Source of the DNA: Solwaraspora sp. WMMD1047
GTDB lineage: Bacteria > Actinomycetota > Actinomycetes > Mycobacteriales > Micromonosporaceae
DNA length: 64,000 nucleotides
Assembly (NCBI RefSeq): GCF_029626155.1
Contig: NZ_JARUBL010000001.1
Location: forward strand, 6,662,501 to 6,726,500
Direction: 5' to 3'
This document shows positions 53,506 through 62,380 of the stretch, one piece after another (within the stretch, counting starts at the first letter, position 1; the number at the start of each line of letters is the position of its first letter). The notes under the pieces were generated by a model, which was not told where the DNA came from, searched no databases, and worked only from the letters and a program-made list of their open reading frames with translations. The translations under genes and the position numbers were made by a program.

Positions 53506-53571
53506 GACCGCGTGGACCGCTGGACCGCGTGGACCGCTGGACCGCGTGGACCGCTGGACCGCGCGGACTGC
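53504..53571. repeat. 17-bp tandem repeat, four copies
   Basis: TGGACCGCGTGGACCGC is present at 53504, 53521 and 53538 as exact copies and at 53555 with changes. It lies between the ackA and membrane-protein stop codons. Copy number is likely variable between strains. Confidence 0.9.
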
Positions 53572-53618
53572 TGGGGACTGCATCCGGCCGGGCCAGGGAC
53601 GGTCTGGGCACTCGCTGG

Positions 53619-54563
53619 TCAGGCGCAGTCGGTGGTGACCGCTGCGCGGAGGTCGCCGTCGACGGACTCGATCACGATGCTGCGTGGGCCGTCGCGGAAG
53701 GCGTACAGCTCGGGGTTGGCGGCGGCGACCGGGCCGTCGGGGTCCGGCAGGATCTCGGCCGGGCTCGGCGCGGCCGGGGCGGCCACGCCGGTGGCCCGGG
53801 CGGTGTGGGCCTGGCCGCCGCCGGGGCAGGCCACCGAGACCCGGCCGGCCGGGGCCACCTCGCTGGCGCCCAGCGCGGCCAGCACCTGACCGGGTTGGTC
53901 GTCGACGCCGAGGCCGGGCAGCAGGTCGGCCAGGGCCAGGTCGGGTTCGACGGGCCGGCAGCCGGTGGTCGCCGTGAACCTCAGCACTCCCGGTCCGGTC
54001 GACCGGCCGGAGACCGCGACGAAGTCGCCCGCGTCGGCGCGCAACGTCGGACCGCCGCCGCCGCCGTTGCCGTTGCCACCGTCGCCGTTGCCGCCGTTGC
54101 CGTTGCCGTCGCGGTCGGGGCGGATCCCGGCGCGGTAGCCGGCCGGTAGCCGGTCGGCGATCGTCGCCAGCAGCGGGTCCACCCGGTCCGGCGTGGTCCG
54201 CACGATGAGGTCGCGTTCCAGGGTGGCGCCGTCGCGGAAGGTGGTGACCCGACACCCGCTGGTCAGCCGGGGCTCCACCAGTTCGAGTACCGCCTCGGTT
54301 CCGGCGGCGCGGACCAGCTCACCGATCGCCCGGCTCACCACCGGCTGCGCCTGGGTCAGGGTGCGCTGCTCGCGGACCGTCGGCTCGTCCCGCCGCATGG
54401 ACAGATAGCTGAGCCCGACCAGCAGTACCGCCCAGACGACGGTGCCGATGATCAACCACCGTCCCCAGGGCCGCCCGGCCGGCGTACCCGGGTCCGACGG
54501 GCCGGGCCAGTCGGGTGGAGCCGGGTACGACGGCGGGCTGGTCTGCTCGGCGCGGTCGGTCAC
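53619..54563 (-). CDS. Single-pass membrane protein of unknown function
   Basis: 314 aa. A Pro-rich cytoplasmic N-terminus (about 1-33) precedes one membrane segment (WLIIGTVVWAVLLVGLSYL) and an outside domain with two Cys-containing parts (SGCRVTTF, TTGCRPVE, VSVACPGG). A Gly/Asn repeat (GNGNGGNGDGGNGNGGG, about 152-168) splits it. No family is recognised. It is the downstream partner of the winged-helix regulator gene by 28 nt. Confidence 0.7.
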   Translation of the reverse strand: MTDRAEQTSPPSYPAPPDWPGPSDPGTPAGRPWGRWLIIGTVVWAVLLVGLSYLSMRRDEPTVREQRTLTQAQPVVSRAIGELVRAAGTEAVLELVEPRLTSGCRVTTFRDGATLERDLIVRTTPDRVDPLLATIADRLPAGYRAGIRPDRDGNGNGGNGDGGNGNGGGGGPTLRADAGDFVAVSGRSTGPGVLRFTATTGCRPVEPDLALADLLPGLGVDDQPGQVLAALGASEVAPAGRVSVACPGGGQAHTARATGVAAPAAPSPAEILPDPDGPVAAANPELYAFRDGPRSIVIESVDGDLRAAVTTDCA

Positions 54564-54591
54564 GCCGCCAATCGTGGCACGGCGCCGCCGG

Positions 54592-55068
54592 TCAGCGCGG
54601 CGAGGCCAGCCGGTAGCCGACCCCGCGTACGGTCTGCACCCGGGGGCCGTCCGGCAGGGCGTTCAACTTCCGCCGCAGCCGCTTGACCGCCGAGTGCAGG
54701 ATCGCGGTGTCGCCGAGGTAGGCCCCGCCCCAGACCGAGGCGAACAGCCGCTCGTAGGTCCACAGCCCGATCGGCGGGCTGACCAGGCGGGCCAGCAGCT
54801 CGCGTTCCAGTCGGGTCAGGCTCAGCGGTTCGCCCCGCCAGGTGACCAGGTGACCGGCCGGATCGACCGACAGCTCGCCCATCGTGACGGGCGTCGACGG
54901 CTGCCCCGTCGGTCGCTCGGCGGCCGACGGACCCAGAATCGAACGCAGCTCCGACAGGTCCGAGCAGATCACCACCGTCCCGCAGTCGTCGAGTCGGCGG
55001 ACCAGCCGTTCCCGCACCACCGCGTCCGAGGAAACACAAACCACCAGCGGAATCTCGCCACTGACCAC
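54592..55068 (-). CDS. Winged-helix OmpR/PhoB-type regulator with degenerate receiver
   Basis: 158 aa from GTG 55068, 5 nt after GGGGGAGG. The C-terminal half is a PhoB-type winged helix (LSLTRLERELLARLV, LHSAVKRLRRKL, VRGVGYRLASP). The N-terminal 65 residues look like a receiver remnant (LVVCVSSDAVVRERLV) but lack a clear phospho-acceptor Asp and the Thr/Lys pair, so phosphorylation is unlikely. It may be a constitutive or ligand-gated regulator of nearby genes. Confidence 0.8.
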   Translation of the reverse strand: MVSGEIPLVVCVSSDAVVRERLVRRLDDCGTVVICSDLSELRSILGPSAAERPTGQPSTPVTMGELSVDPAGHLVTWRGEPLSLTRLERELLARLVSPPIGLWTYERLFASVWGGAYLGDTAILHSAVKRLRRKLNALPDGPRVQTVRGVGYRLASPR

Positions 55069-55381
55069 AACAACCTCCCCCGTTGTCGCGCCTTCCACGC
55101 CGTCCAAGCCAATCGGGTTTGATCTACCGCGTCAACACCGATTGGACGGTGGCGGCTGTCCGGCACCTGACCCGCGCCTGGATTCTGCCCGGATTCTGCC
55201 TTGATACTGCTCTGGCCGGCCCATTGATCACTACCACTAGGAGCCAGAGCATGACTCCTAGCGGATGTGGGGAGCGCTCTCCATAAGACCTCGCGACCCA
55301 CGCGCCGGTGGCACTGGCCACAGGGGAGCCGCGTGCTCGACGGCCCGAACAGCTCGGGTCGTGAGGGAGTGGGGAGTGGGA
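55069..55381. promoter_or_regulatory. Intergenic leader of the subtilase gene with an inverted repeat and a CebR-like half-match
   Basis: CTAGGAG (55237-55243) and CTCCTAG (55255-55261) form a 7-bp inverted repeat with an 11-nt loop. The direct repeat GGATTCTGCC is at 55180-55189 and 55191-55200. At 55270-55281 GGGAGCGCTCTC matches the operator at 24374-24385 with 11 of 12 bases. These could be operators of the protease gene; no confident -10 box is assigned. Confidence 0.5.
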
Positions 55382-58300
55382 ATGTCACAACAACCACGAG
55401 GGCGCGACGCCGCCCGCTGGAGCAGAGCCTTCCGGACGCTCGCCGTGGCGACCGCCGTGCTCATCGGCGTCACGGCGCAGCCCACCATCGCCGGCGCGGC
55501 GCCGCCCGCCGGCTCGGCCGGCGCCACCGTCAGCGGTGAACTGGTCGCCGAACTGGCCGCCGGCGGGACCACCGACTTCGTCGTCTACCTGCGGGAACGC
55601 GCCACACTGGACCGCGCGGCGCAGCGCAGCGACCCCGACGCCCGGGCCACCGAGGTCTACCAGGAGCTGACCGGCACCGCCGAGCGGACCCAGCGCGACC
55701 TGCGGGCCGAGCTGGACGCCCGCAAGGCGCCCTACGACGCGTACTGGATCGCCAACGCGTTGCGGGTGACCGGCGACCGGGCCCTGGTGGACGCGATCGC
55801 CGCCCGCCCCGAGGTGGAACGGATCGACCCGTCCCGCGAGTACGCGCTCGTCGAGCCGGAGCGGGCCGCGCCCGAGACCGGCCGGGCCAGCACCCAGGCC
55901 ATCGGCTGGAACGTGACGAACGTGGCCGCCCCGCAGGTCTGGGACGAGTACGGGGTACGCGGCGAGGGCATCGTCGTGGCCAACATCGACAGCGGCGTCC
56001 AGTTCGACCACCCGGCGCTGGTCGGCAGCTACCGCGGCAACACCGGCAGCGGCTTCGACCACGCGTACAACTGGTTCGACCCGGCCGGCGTCTGCGCGGA
56101 CCCGGCGCCCTGCGACAACAACGACCACGGCACCCACACCATGGGCACCATCGTCGGCGACGACGGCGGCGACAACCAGATCGGTGTCGCGCCGGGCGCC
56201 ACCTGGATCGCCGCCAAGGGCTGCGAGGCCCGCAGCTGCTCCGACGCGTCGCTGCTCGCCGCCGGCCAGTGGGTGCTCGCCCCCACCGACCTCAACGGGG
56301 AGAACCCCCGGCCCGACCTGCGGGCCGACATCGTCAACAACTCCTGGGGCGGCGACGGCGGCGACCTGTGGTACCAGCAGATCGTCGACTCCTGGCGGGC
56401 CGCCGGGATGTTCCCGGTCTTCTCGGCCGGCAACGAGGGTCCGGGCTGCGGCACCGCCGGCTCCCCCTCCGACTACGCCAACTCGTACGCGGTCGGCAAC
56501 TACGACATCAACAACAACATCGCCAGCAGCTCCAGCCGCGGCGCGTCCCTGGTGGACGGCGGCATCAAGCCGAACATCTCGGCGCCCGGCAGCGCGGTGC
56601 GCTCCAGCGTCCCCGACAACACCTACGCGAACTTCACCGGCACCTCGATGGCCGCCCCGCACGTGGCCGGGGCCGTCGCGCTGGTCTGGTCGGCGTCCGC
56701 CGCGCTGCGCGGCGACATCGCCGCCACCGAGGCCCTGCTCGACGACACCGCGACCGATGTGGACTCGCTGGGCTGCGGCGGCACCGTCGACGACAACAAC
56801 AACTTCGGCGAGGGCCGGCTCAACGCGTACCAGGCGGTCACCCAGGCCCCGCGCGGACCCGTCGGGATGGCCGCCGGCACGGTGATCGAGGCGATCACCG
56901 GCGAGCCGCTGGAGGGCGCCACCATCAGCGCCAACGGGCGCAGCGTCCGGACCGCGGCGGACGGCACCTACCGGATGACCCTGCCGGCCGGCGATCACGA
57001 CATCACCGCCTCGGCGTACGGCTTCCGGAGCATGACCCTCACCGTCACCATCCCCGAGAACGGCACCGCGCCGGTGGACTTCGGGCTGGTCGAGACGCCC
57101 GAGACGACCGTCTCCGGCCGGGTGACCGACGGCTCCGGTCACGGTTGGCCGCTCTACGCGAAGATCGAGGTGGCCGGCCGGCCCGGCGGCCCGATCTTCA
57201 CCGACCCGAAGACCGGCCGGTACTCGTTCACGGTGCCGGGCAACACCGAGTACCGGATCACCACCACCGCCGTCTACCCCGGCTACCAGACTGTCAGCCA
57301 GGACCTGTACGTCGGCATGACGGCCCCCACGGTCAACATCGCGGTTCCGGTCACGGCGGCCTGCACCGCGGCCGGCTACCGGGCCAGCCTGGGCGAGCCG
57401 CTGATCTCGGAGTCGTTCGACACCACCGAGACGCCGGCCGGCTGGTCGGTGGTGAACCGCACCGAGGACGGCGGCTGGACCTTCGAGGACCTGGGCAACC
57501 GGGGCAACCAGACCGGCGGCACCGGTGGCTTCGCGATCATCGACAGCGACGCGCTGGGCAGCGGCAACACCCAGGACACCGACCTGCGGATGCCGCCGCT
57601 GGACTTCTCCGACCTGAGCGCGCCGGTGCTGCGTTTCAACAGTGACTGGCGGGCGGTCGGCGTCAGCGACTTCGCCGACATCGACGTCTCCGTCGACGGC
57701 GGCACCAACTGGTCGAACGCCTGGCACCAGACCGCCAGCCGGCGCGGCCCCCGGATCGAGGAGGTACCGCTCACCCTGGTCGCCGGGCGGGAAGAGGTGC
57801 TGATCCGGTTCCGCTTCGGCGGCACCTTCGCCTGGTGGTGGGAGGTGGACAACGTCGAGGTCGTCAACCGGTCCTGCACCCCGGTGCCGGGTGGCCTGGT
57901 GACCGGCTTCACCACCGACCAGAACACCGGCGACCCGCTGACCGGCGTGACGGTGTCCAGTGTGGAGGAGCCGCTGGACCGGGGCGTTTCGGCGGCGACG
58001 CCGGAGGACCAGAACCTGCCCGACGGCTTCTACTGGCTCTTCTCCAGCCTGACCGGAACCCGGGAGTTCACCGCCAGCAAGGCGCCGTACGCCGCCCACA
58101 CCCGGCCGGTGACGGTTCAACCTGACGGCACGGTCCGGGCGGACTTCGCGCTCGGCGCCGGTCGGCTCACCGTCAGCCCGGGCTCCATCGAGTCGCACCA
58201 GCCGTACGGCAGCGTCCGCCAGACGAAGCTGACGGTGACCAACACCGGCAGCGCCCCCGCCACCGTGGATGTCGTCGAGCGCGGCGGCGGCTTCGACCTG

Positions 58301-59797
58301 CTCTCCCGCAAGGGCGCGGAGCTGAACGAAATCAAGATGAAGGGAATCAGCAAGGCCCGGACCGGGGTCGGCTACGGCACCATCGGCGGCACCGACGGCA
58401 CCGCCGCCGCGCCGCTGATCGACGAGGCCTGGACCAGGCTTCCCAACCTGCCGGCGGCGATCTTCGACAACGCCGCGGCCACCATCGGCGGCAAGGTCTA
58501 CTCCGTCGGCGGCGGCAGCGGCACCGGACTGGAGCGCAGGGCCTGGGTGTACGACCCGGGCGCGGCCGCCTGGACGGCGCTGCCGGACCTGCCCAACGCG
58601 CGATCGAAGCCATCGGCGGCAGCGGTGGGCGGCAAGCTCTACGTGCTCGGTGGCTGGGGTCCCGGCGGGACGCCGGTCGCCTCGGTGGACGTCTTCGACC
58701 CGGCCACCGGCGCCTGGAGCACGCTGTCCGGGACGACCAACCCGGCCCCCCGGTCGGCGGCCGGCACGGCGGTCGTCGGCGGCAAGGTCTACCTGGTCGG
58801 TGGCTGCATGGACAGCAACTGCACCGACTCGGCCAACCTGGTGATCTTCGACCCGGCCACCGGCACCTTCCGGGCCGGGGCGAACTACCCGCAGATCGTC
58901 TCCTGGATGTCCTGCGGCGGGATCGGCGGCAAGGTCTACTGCGCCGGCGGCGCCGGGGCGACCGAGTACTCGAACGGCTACGGCTACGACCCGGCCGCCG
59001 ACGCCTGGTCGCCGCTGCCGAACCTGCCGCTGGACCTGTGGGCCTCCCAGGCGACGGTGGCCGGCGGCCTGCTGGTGCTGGCCGGCGGGGTCACCGCCGC
59101 CTCCACCGCGGTCACCAACCGGACGGTCGCGTACGACCCGGCCGCCGGGGCCTGGCTGAACCTGCCGAACACGCTGTTCAGCCGGTACCGGGGCGGGGCG
59201 GCGTGCGCGGCGTACAAGATCGGTGGTTCGCCGTCGTCGTTCGTGGGCTCCGCGGAGACCGAGTTCCTCGGTGGCCTGGAATCCTGCGACGAGGGTGGCG
59301 ACCAGCCGTGGCTGACCACCGACCCGACCACCTTCACCCTGGCGCCGGGGGCGTCCCGGCAGGTGACGGTCCGGCTGACCGCGACCGGCGAGTTCGGGGT
59401 CGGCCAGCCGGGCACGTACACCGCCGAGCTGGGGCTGGCCTCGGACACGCCGTACTCGGTGCCGGGCGTACCGGTCGAGATGAACGTCTCGCCGCCGGCC
59501 AACTGGGGCAAGCTGCACGGCTCGGTGACCGGGCAGACCTGCGGCGGCAGCACGGTGCCGGTGCCGGCCACGGTCCGGCTCAGCCTGGTCAGTGACCCGA
59601 CCGTCGGCTACACGCTGACGGCCGACGGCGGCGGCTACGCCTACTGGGTGCCGCGCGGCCGGTACCAGGTGATCGTCGCGAAGGACGGCTGGATTCCGCA
59701 GGCCAAGCGGATCCAGGTGCAGTCCGGCTTCGTGACGTCGCTCGACTTCACCCTGTCCCCGACCACCCCCTGCGCCGACCGGCTGGGCGGCGTCTGA
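55382..59797 (+). CDS. Secreted multidomain subtilase with kelch repeats
   Basis: 1471 aa from ATG 55382. Signal peptide about 1-40 (TLAVATAVLIGVTAQ... A-x-A). An I9-like propeptide (about 40-150) precedes the S8 catalytic domain: Asp203 (NIDSGVQFDH), His249 (NDHGTH), Ser422 (GTSMAAPH). After this come carboxypeptidase-regulatory-like beta domains (about 500-650), a concanavalin-like or MAM-like domain (about 680-830), a further beta domain, five or six kelch blades (about 1013-1290; repeated GGKVYxVGG, DPATGxW) and a final beta-sandwich. It is expected to degrade extracellular protein and to bind substrates via the kelch propeller. Confidence 0.88.
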   Translation: MSQQPRGRDAARWSRAFRTLAVATAVLIGVTAQPTIAGAAPPAGSAGATVSGELVAELAAGGTTDFVVYLRERATLDRAAQRSDPDARATEVYQELTGTAERTQRDLRAELDARKAPYDAYWIANALRVTGDRALVDAIAARPEVERIDPSREYALVEPERAAPETGRASTQAIGWNVTNVAAPQVWDEYGVRGEGIVVANIDSGVQFDHPALVGSYRGNTGSGFDHAYNWFDPAGVCADPAPCDNNDHGTHTMGTIVGDDGGDNQIGVAPGATWIAAKGCEARSCSDASLLAAGQWVLAPTDLNGENPRPDLRADIVNNSWGGDGGDLWYQQIVDSWRAAGMFPVFSAGNEGPGCGTAGSPSDYANSYAVGNYDINNNIASSSSRGASLVDGGIKPNISAPGSAVRSSVPDNTYANFTGTSMAAPHVAGAVALVWSASAALRGDIAATEALLDDTATDVDSLGCGGTVDDNNNFGEGRLNAYQAVTQAPRGPVGMAAGTVIEAITGEPLEGATISANGRSVRTAADGTYRMTLPAGDHDITASAYGFRSMTLTVTIPENGTAPVDFGLVETPETTVSGRVTDGSGHGWPLYAKIEVAGRPGGPIFTDPKTGRYSFTVPGNTEYRITTTAVYPGYQTVSQDLYVGMTAPTVNIAVPVTAACTAAGYRASLGEPLISESFDTTETPAGWSVVNRTEDGGWTFEDLGNRGNQTGGTGGFAIIDSDALGSGNTQDTDLRMPPLDFSDLSAPVLRFNSDWRAVGVSDFADIDVSVDGGTNWSNAWHQTASRRGPRIEEVPLTLVAGREEVLIRFRFGGTFAWWWEVDNVEVVNRSCTPVPGGLVTGFTTDQNTGDPLTGVTVSSVEEPLDRGVSAATPEDQNLPDGFYWLFSSLTGTREFTASKAPYAAHTRPVTVQPDGTVRADFALGAGRLTVSPGSIESHQPYGSVRQTKLTVTNTGSAPATVDVVERGGGFDLLSRKGAELNEIKMKGISKARTGVGYGTIGGTDGTAAAPLIDEAWTRLPNLPAAIFDNAAATIGGKVYSVGGGSGTGLERRAWVYDPGAAAWTALPDLPNARSKPSAAAVGGKLYVLGGWGPGGTPVASVDVFDPATGAWSTLSGTTNPAPRSAAGTAVVGGKVYLVGGCMDSNCTDSANLVIFDPATGTFRAGANYPQIVSWMSCGGIGGKVYCAGGAGATEYSNGYGYDPAADAWSPLPNLPLDLWASQATVAGGLLVLAGGVTAASTAVTNRTVAYDPAAGAWLNLPNTLFSRYRGGAACAAYKIGGSPSSFVGSAETEFLGGLESCDEGGDQPWLTTDPTTFTLAPGASRQVTVRLTATGEFGVGQPGTYTAELGLASDTPYSVPGVPVEMNVSPPANWGKLHGSVTGQTCGGSTVPVPATVRLSLVSDPTVGYTLTADGGGYAYWVPRGRYQVIVAKDGWIPQAKRIQVQSGFVTSLDFTLSPTTPCADRLGGV

Positions 59798-59807
59798 TCC
59801 TTCTCAT

Positions 59808-59849
59808 CCGCGGGGCCGGGCCGGATTCGGTCCGGCCCCGCGGGCTTTT
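59808..59849 (+). terminator. Strong intrinsic terminator of the subtilase gene
   Basis: CCGCGGGGCCGG (59808-59819) pairs perfectly with 59832-59843 across a 12-nt loop and is followed by GCTTTT. It is 11 nt after the subtilase stop. Confidence 0.85.
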
Positions 59850-59885
59850 CCGGAGGTTGGGCTCTCCACGGCCGCGCTGATCCTG

Positions 59886-60322
59886 GTGCCGACCCTGGGA
59901 CCGCTGCTCGCCGGCACCGAGGAGGGCGCCGAGGCGTACGACACCGAGATCACGCCGCCCGACTACGCGTTCGCGATCTGGGGGCCGATCTTCGCGGCCA
60001 GCGCCGCCAACGCGATCCAGCAGGCGATCCCGGCCAACCGGGTCGCGGCCACCAACCGGCGCAGCGGCTGGTGGCTGGCGGGGGCGTACTCGGCCAACGC
60101 GGCCTGGTCGCTCGCCGCCCAGTCCGGGCGGTTCCGCTGGACCCCCTACCTCCTGCCGGTGGCCACCGGCCTCGCCGCCCAGGCGTACCGCCGCCAGCAG
60201 GCCGAGCAGCCGGCCGACGCGCAGCGGATCACCCCGGTCGCGCCGCCGGCGCCGCGTCCGCCCTGCTGATCGCCACGACCACGGCGGTACGGCAACTCGG
60301 GTCGTCCCGACTGCCACGCTGA
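59886..60322 (+). pseudogene. Remnant of a TspO/MBR-like tryptophan-rich sensory protein
   Basis: The frame from GTG 59886 has ITPPDYAFAIWGPIFAASAAN, AIQQAIPANR, WWLAGAYSANAAWSLAAQSG and RWTPYLLPVATGLAAQAYRR, matching TspO-like helices 1-3. It has no start codon before the first helix (open codons run back into the terminator) and stops early at 60269. A second frame (ASALLIATTTAVRQLG, ending 60322) may hold the rest, so it is probably a degenerate copy. Confidence 0.5.
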
Positions 60323-60333
60323 CCGGTCGCCGG

Positions 60334-60355
60334 ACCGGGCCAGCAGTGGCCCGGT
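60334..60355. terminator. 9-bp stem hairpin before the GNAT gene
   Basis: ACCGGGCCA (60334-60342) pairs with TGGCCCGGT (60347-60355) around GCAG. It is in the gap after the TspO-like remnant. No T-tract follows. Confidence 0.45.
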
Positions 60356-60428
60356 TGCCGGACCAGGGCGGCAACGGCCAAGCTGCCGGGCCGGTCTGGA
60401 TGGTGCCGGGCTGTGCGAGCATGGCCCG

Positions 60429-61205
60429 GTGTCGCCGCCGCGTACTGTCCACGACCGGGCCGAGTTGGCCGGGTTGCTGGGGCGCGATCCCGCCCTGCAC
60501 GCGTACCAGCTCGGGGATCTGGACGACTTCTTCTGGCCGTACACGTCGTGGTTTCGCGACGGCGACTCGGTGGCGCTGGTGTACCACGGCGGCGGGTCGC
60601 CGATCCTGCTCGCCTTCGAGCCGCCCGAGCGGCGGGACCGGCTGATCGGGCTGTTGACCGGGCTGGCCCCGTTGCTGCCCCGGCGCCTCTACGCCCACCT
60701 GTCGCCCGGTGCCGAAGCGGCCCTGACCGGGCAGTTCGCGGCCGAGTCACACGGCCCGCACCGGAAGCTGGCGCTCACCGAGCCGGCCCGGCTGCCGCTG
60801 GTCGAGCCGGCCGGCGAACCGCTCACCACCGCCGACCTGCCGGAGCTTGAGAGGCTCTACCGACTGTCCTACCCGGACAACTCGTTCGACCCCCGGATGC
60901 TGGCGACCGGTCACTACCTGGGGCTGCGGCGGGCCGGCGAGCTGGTCGCGGTGGCCGGCGTACACGTATGGTCGGCGCGGTACCGGGTGAGCGCGTTGGG
61001 CAATGTGACCACCCATCCGGAGCTGCGCGGCCAGGGCATCGGTACGGCGCTGGTGGCGGGCGTCTGCCGCCGGCTGCTGCGAACCGTCGACCACATCACC
61101 CTCAACGTGCGGGCCGACAACACCCCGGCGCTGGCCCTCTACGCCCGGCTCGGCTTCACCCCGGTCGCCGAGTACACCGAGCTGACCCTGACCGCCACCG
61201 CCTGA
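60429..61205 (+). CDS. GNAT-family N-acetyltransferase
   Basis: 258 aa from GTG 60429. The C-terminal half is a GNAT domain with motif A LGNVTTHPELRGQGIGTALVAGVC (acetyl-CoA pyrophosphate loop) and ITLNVRADNTPALALYARLGFTPV. The N-terminal half is an extra domain common in two-domain GNATs. The acceptor is unknown. Confidence 0.88.
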   Translation: MSPPRTVHDRAELAGLLGRDPALHAYQLGDLDDFFWPYTSWFRDGDSVALVYHGGGSPILLAFEPPERRDRLIGLLTGLAPLLPRRLYAHLSPGAEAALTGQFAAESHGPHRKLALTEPARLPLVEPAGEPLTTADLPELERLYRLSYPDNSFDPRMLATGHYLGLRRAGELVAVAGVHVWSARYRVSALGNVTTHPELRGQGIGTALVAGVCRRLLRTVDHITLNVRADNTPALALYARLGFTPVAEYTELTLTATA

Positions 61206-61241
61206 CCCCGGTCCGGGGCCGCTGCCAGCGGCCCGGCCATT

Positions 61242-61300
61242 CTGCTCGGCCGACCGACGGCTGCTCGGCCGACCGGATGGCTGCTCGGCCGACCGGATGG
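61242..61300. repeat. 20-bp tandem repeat
   Basis: CTGCTCGGCCGACCGGATGG is exact at 61261-61280 and 61281-61300; a 19-nt variant precedes at 61242-61260. It lies in the 181-nt gap between the converging GNAT and qorB genes. Confidence 0.8.
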
Positions 61301-61386
61301 CTGCCAGCTGGCCAGCCGACGGCTACTCCCGCCAACGACGGCTGTTGACCGGCCCGCCCAGCCGCCGTTCGGTCGGCCGCCGGCTG

Positions 61387-62247
61387 TCAGTCGGTCTTCA
61401 GGGCGGCGCCGACGGCGGCGGTGAGCGAGGTGGCCGGGCGGCCGATGAGGGCGGTCAGGTCGCCGCTGTCGGTGACCAGTTCGCCGCGGGCGATGCCCAG
61501 GTCGCAGTCGGCGAGCGTCTGCGCGACCGCCGCCGGCAGCCCGGCTTCGACGAGCGTCTTGGCGTACGCGTCGGCGGGCAGATCCTGGTACGCCAACGTC
61601 CGGCCGCTCTGCGCCGCCACCTCGGCGACCAGTTCGGCGAGGCTGAACGGGGTGTCGCCGGCCAGCTCGTAGGCGACGCCGGTCGGACCGTCGCCGAGCA
61701 GCACGGCGGCCGCCGCGTCGGCGTAGTCGGCCCGGGTGGCGCCGGCCAGCCGGCCGTCACCGGCGGCTCCGAGCAGCACCCCGTGCTCGAAGACCGGCCC
61801 GAGGTTGTCGGTGTAGTTCTCGATGTACCACCCGTTGCGCAGGAAGACGTACGGAATGCCGGAGTCGCGGATCAGCTTCTCGGTGACGCGGTGCTCGGCG
61901 GCGAGCTCCATCGCGGTGGTGTCGGCGTTGAGGATGCTGGTGTACGCGAGGAACGGGACCCCGGCGGCCACCGCCGCCGCCACCACGTTGGCGTGCTGCG
62001 CGACCCGCCGCCCCACCTCGCTGCCGGAGATGAAGAGCAGCCGGTCGGCGCCGACGAAGGCCGGGGCGAGCGTCTCCGGCCGGTCGTAGTCCGCCTCGCG
62101 CACCTGCACCCCGGCTGCGGCAAGATCGGCGGCCTTGCCCGGGTCGCGTACCGCGGCGACGATCTCCCCGGCCGGCACACCCCGGTCCAGCAACGACCGC
62201 ACGACAAGTCGGCCAAGATGACCGGTAGCTGCGGTAACAGTGATCAT
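61387..62247 (-). CDS. qorB: NAD(P)-binding quinone oxidoreductase (QorB / NmrA-like)
   Basis: 286 aa from ATG 62247 after GGGGAG. N-terminal VTAATGHLGRLVV is the glycine-rich nucleotide-binding loop, LAYTSILNAD and LRNGWYIENY are typical of QOR2/QorB. It reduces quinones with NADPH. It is divergent from an HxlR regulator, the pattern of qor2-qorR in Corynebacterium. Confidence 0.88.
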   Translation of the reverse strand: MITVTAATGHLGRLVVRSLLDRGVPAGEIVAAVRDPGKAADLAAAGVQVREADYDRPETLAPAFVGADRLLFISGSEVGRRVAQHANVVAAAVAAGVPFLAYTSILNADTTAMELAAEHRVTEKLIRDSGIPYVFLRNGWYIENYTDNLGPVFEHGVLLGAAGDGRLAGATRADYADAAAAVLLGDGPTGVAYELAGDTPFSLAELVAEVAAQSGRTLAYQDLPADAYAKTLVEAGLPAAVAQTLADCDLGIARGELVTDSGDLTALIGRPATSLTAAVGAALKTD

Positions 62248-62309
62248 CTGCTAACTCCCCTGAGTTCTTTCGCGGACCCCATGACCCGCACCCCAGCCAG
62301 CATGCACTA

Positions 62310-62322
62310 ACTTTTCGAAAGT
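62310..62322. promoter_or_regulatory. Possible HxlR operator in the qorB promoter
   Basis: ACTTTTCGAAAGT (62310-62322) is a near-perfect palindrome in the 133-nt gap between qorB and the HxlR gene. It is the only AT-rich dyad there and a reasonable binding site for the regulator. Confidence 0.5.
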
Positions 62323-62380
62323 ACAATCCTGATGTGAGCGCCGTCATCTGGAAAGCACTTGCCGAGAGGGCTATGGTGGC

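Noticed and set aside
53504-53571. Possible CRISPR array
   Set aside because: Repeats are contiguous 17-mers with no spacers, and no cas genes are present.
55385-59518. A 1377-codon open frame on the reverse strand opposite the subtilase
   Set aside because: It is a by-product of GC-rich third positions on the true strand. The forward protein has the Asp/His/Ser triad, a signal peptide and kelch repeats; the reverse product has no family features.
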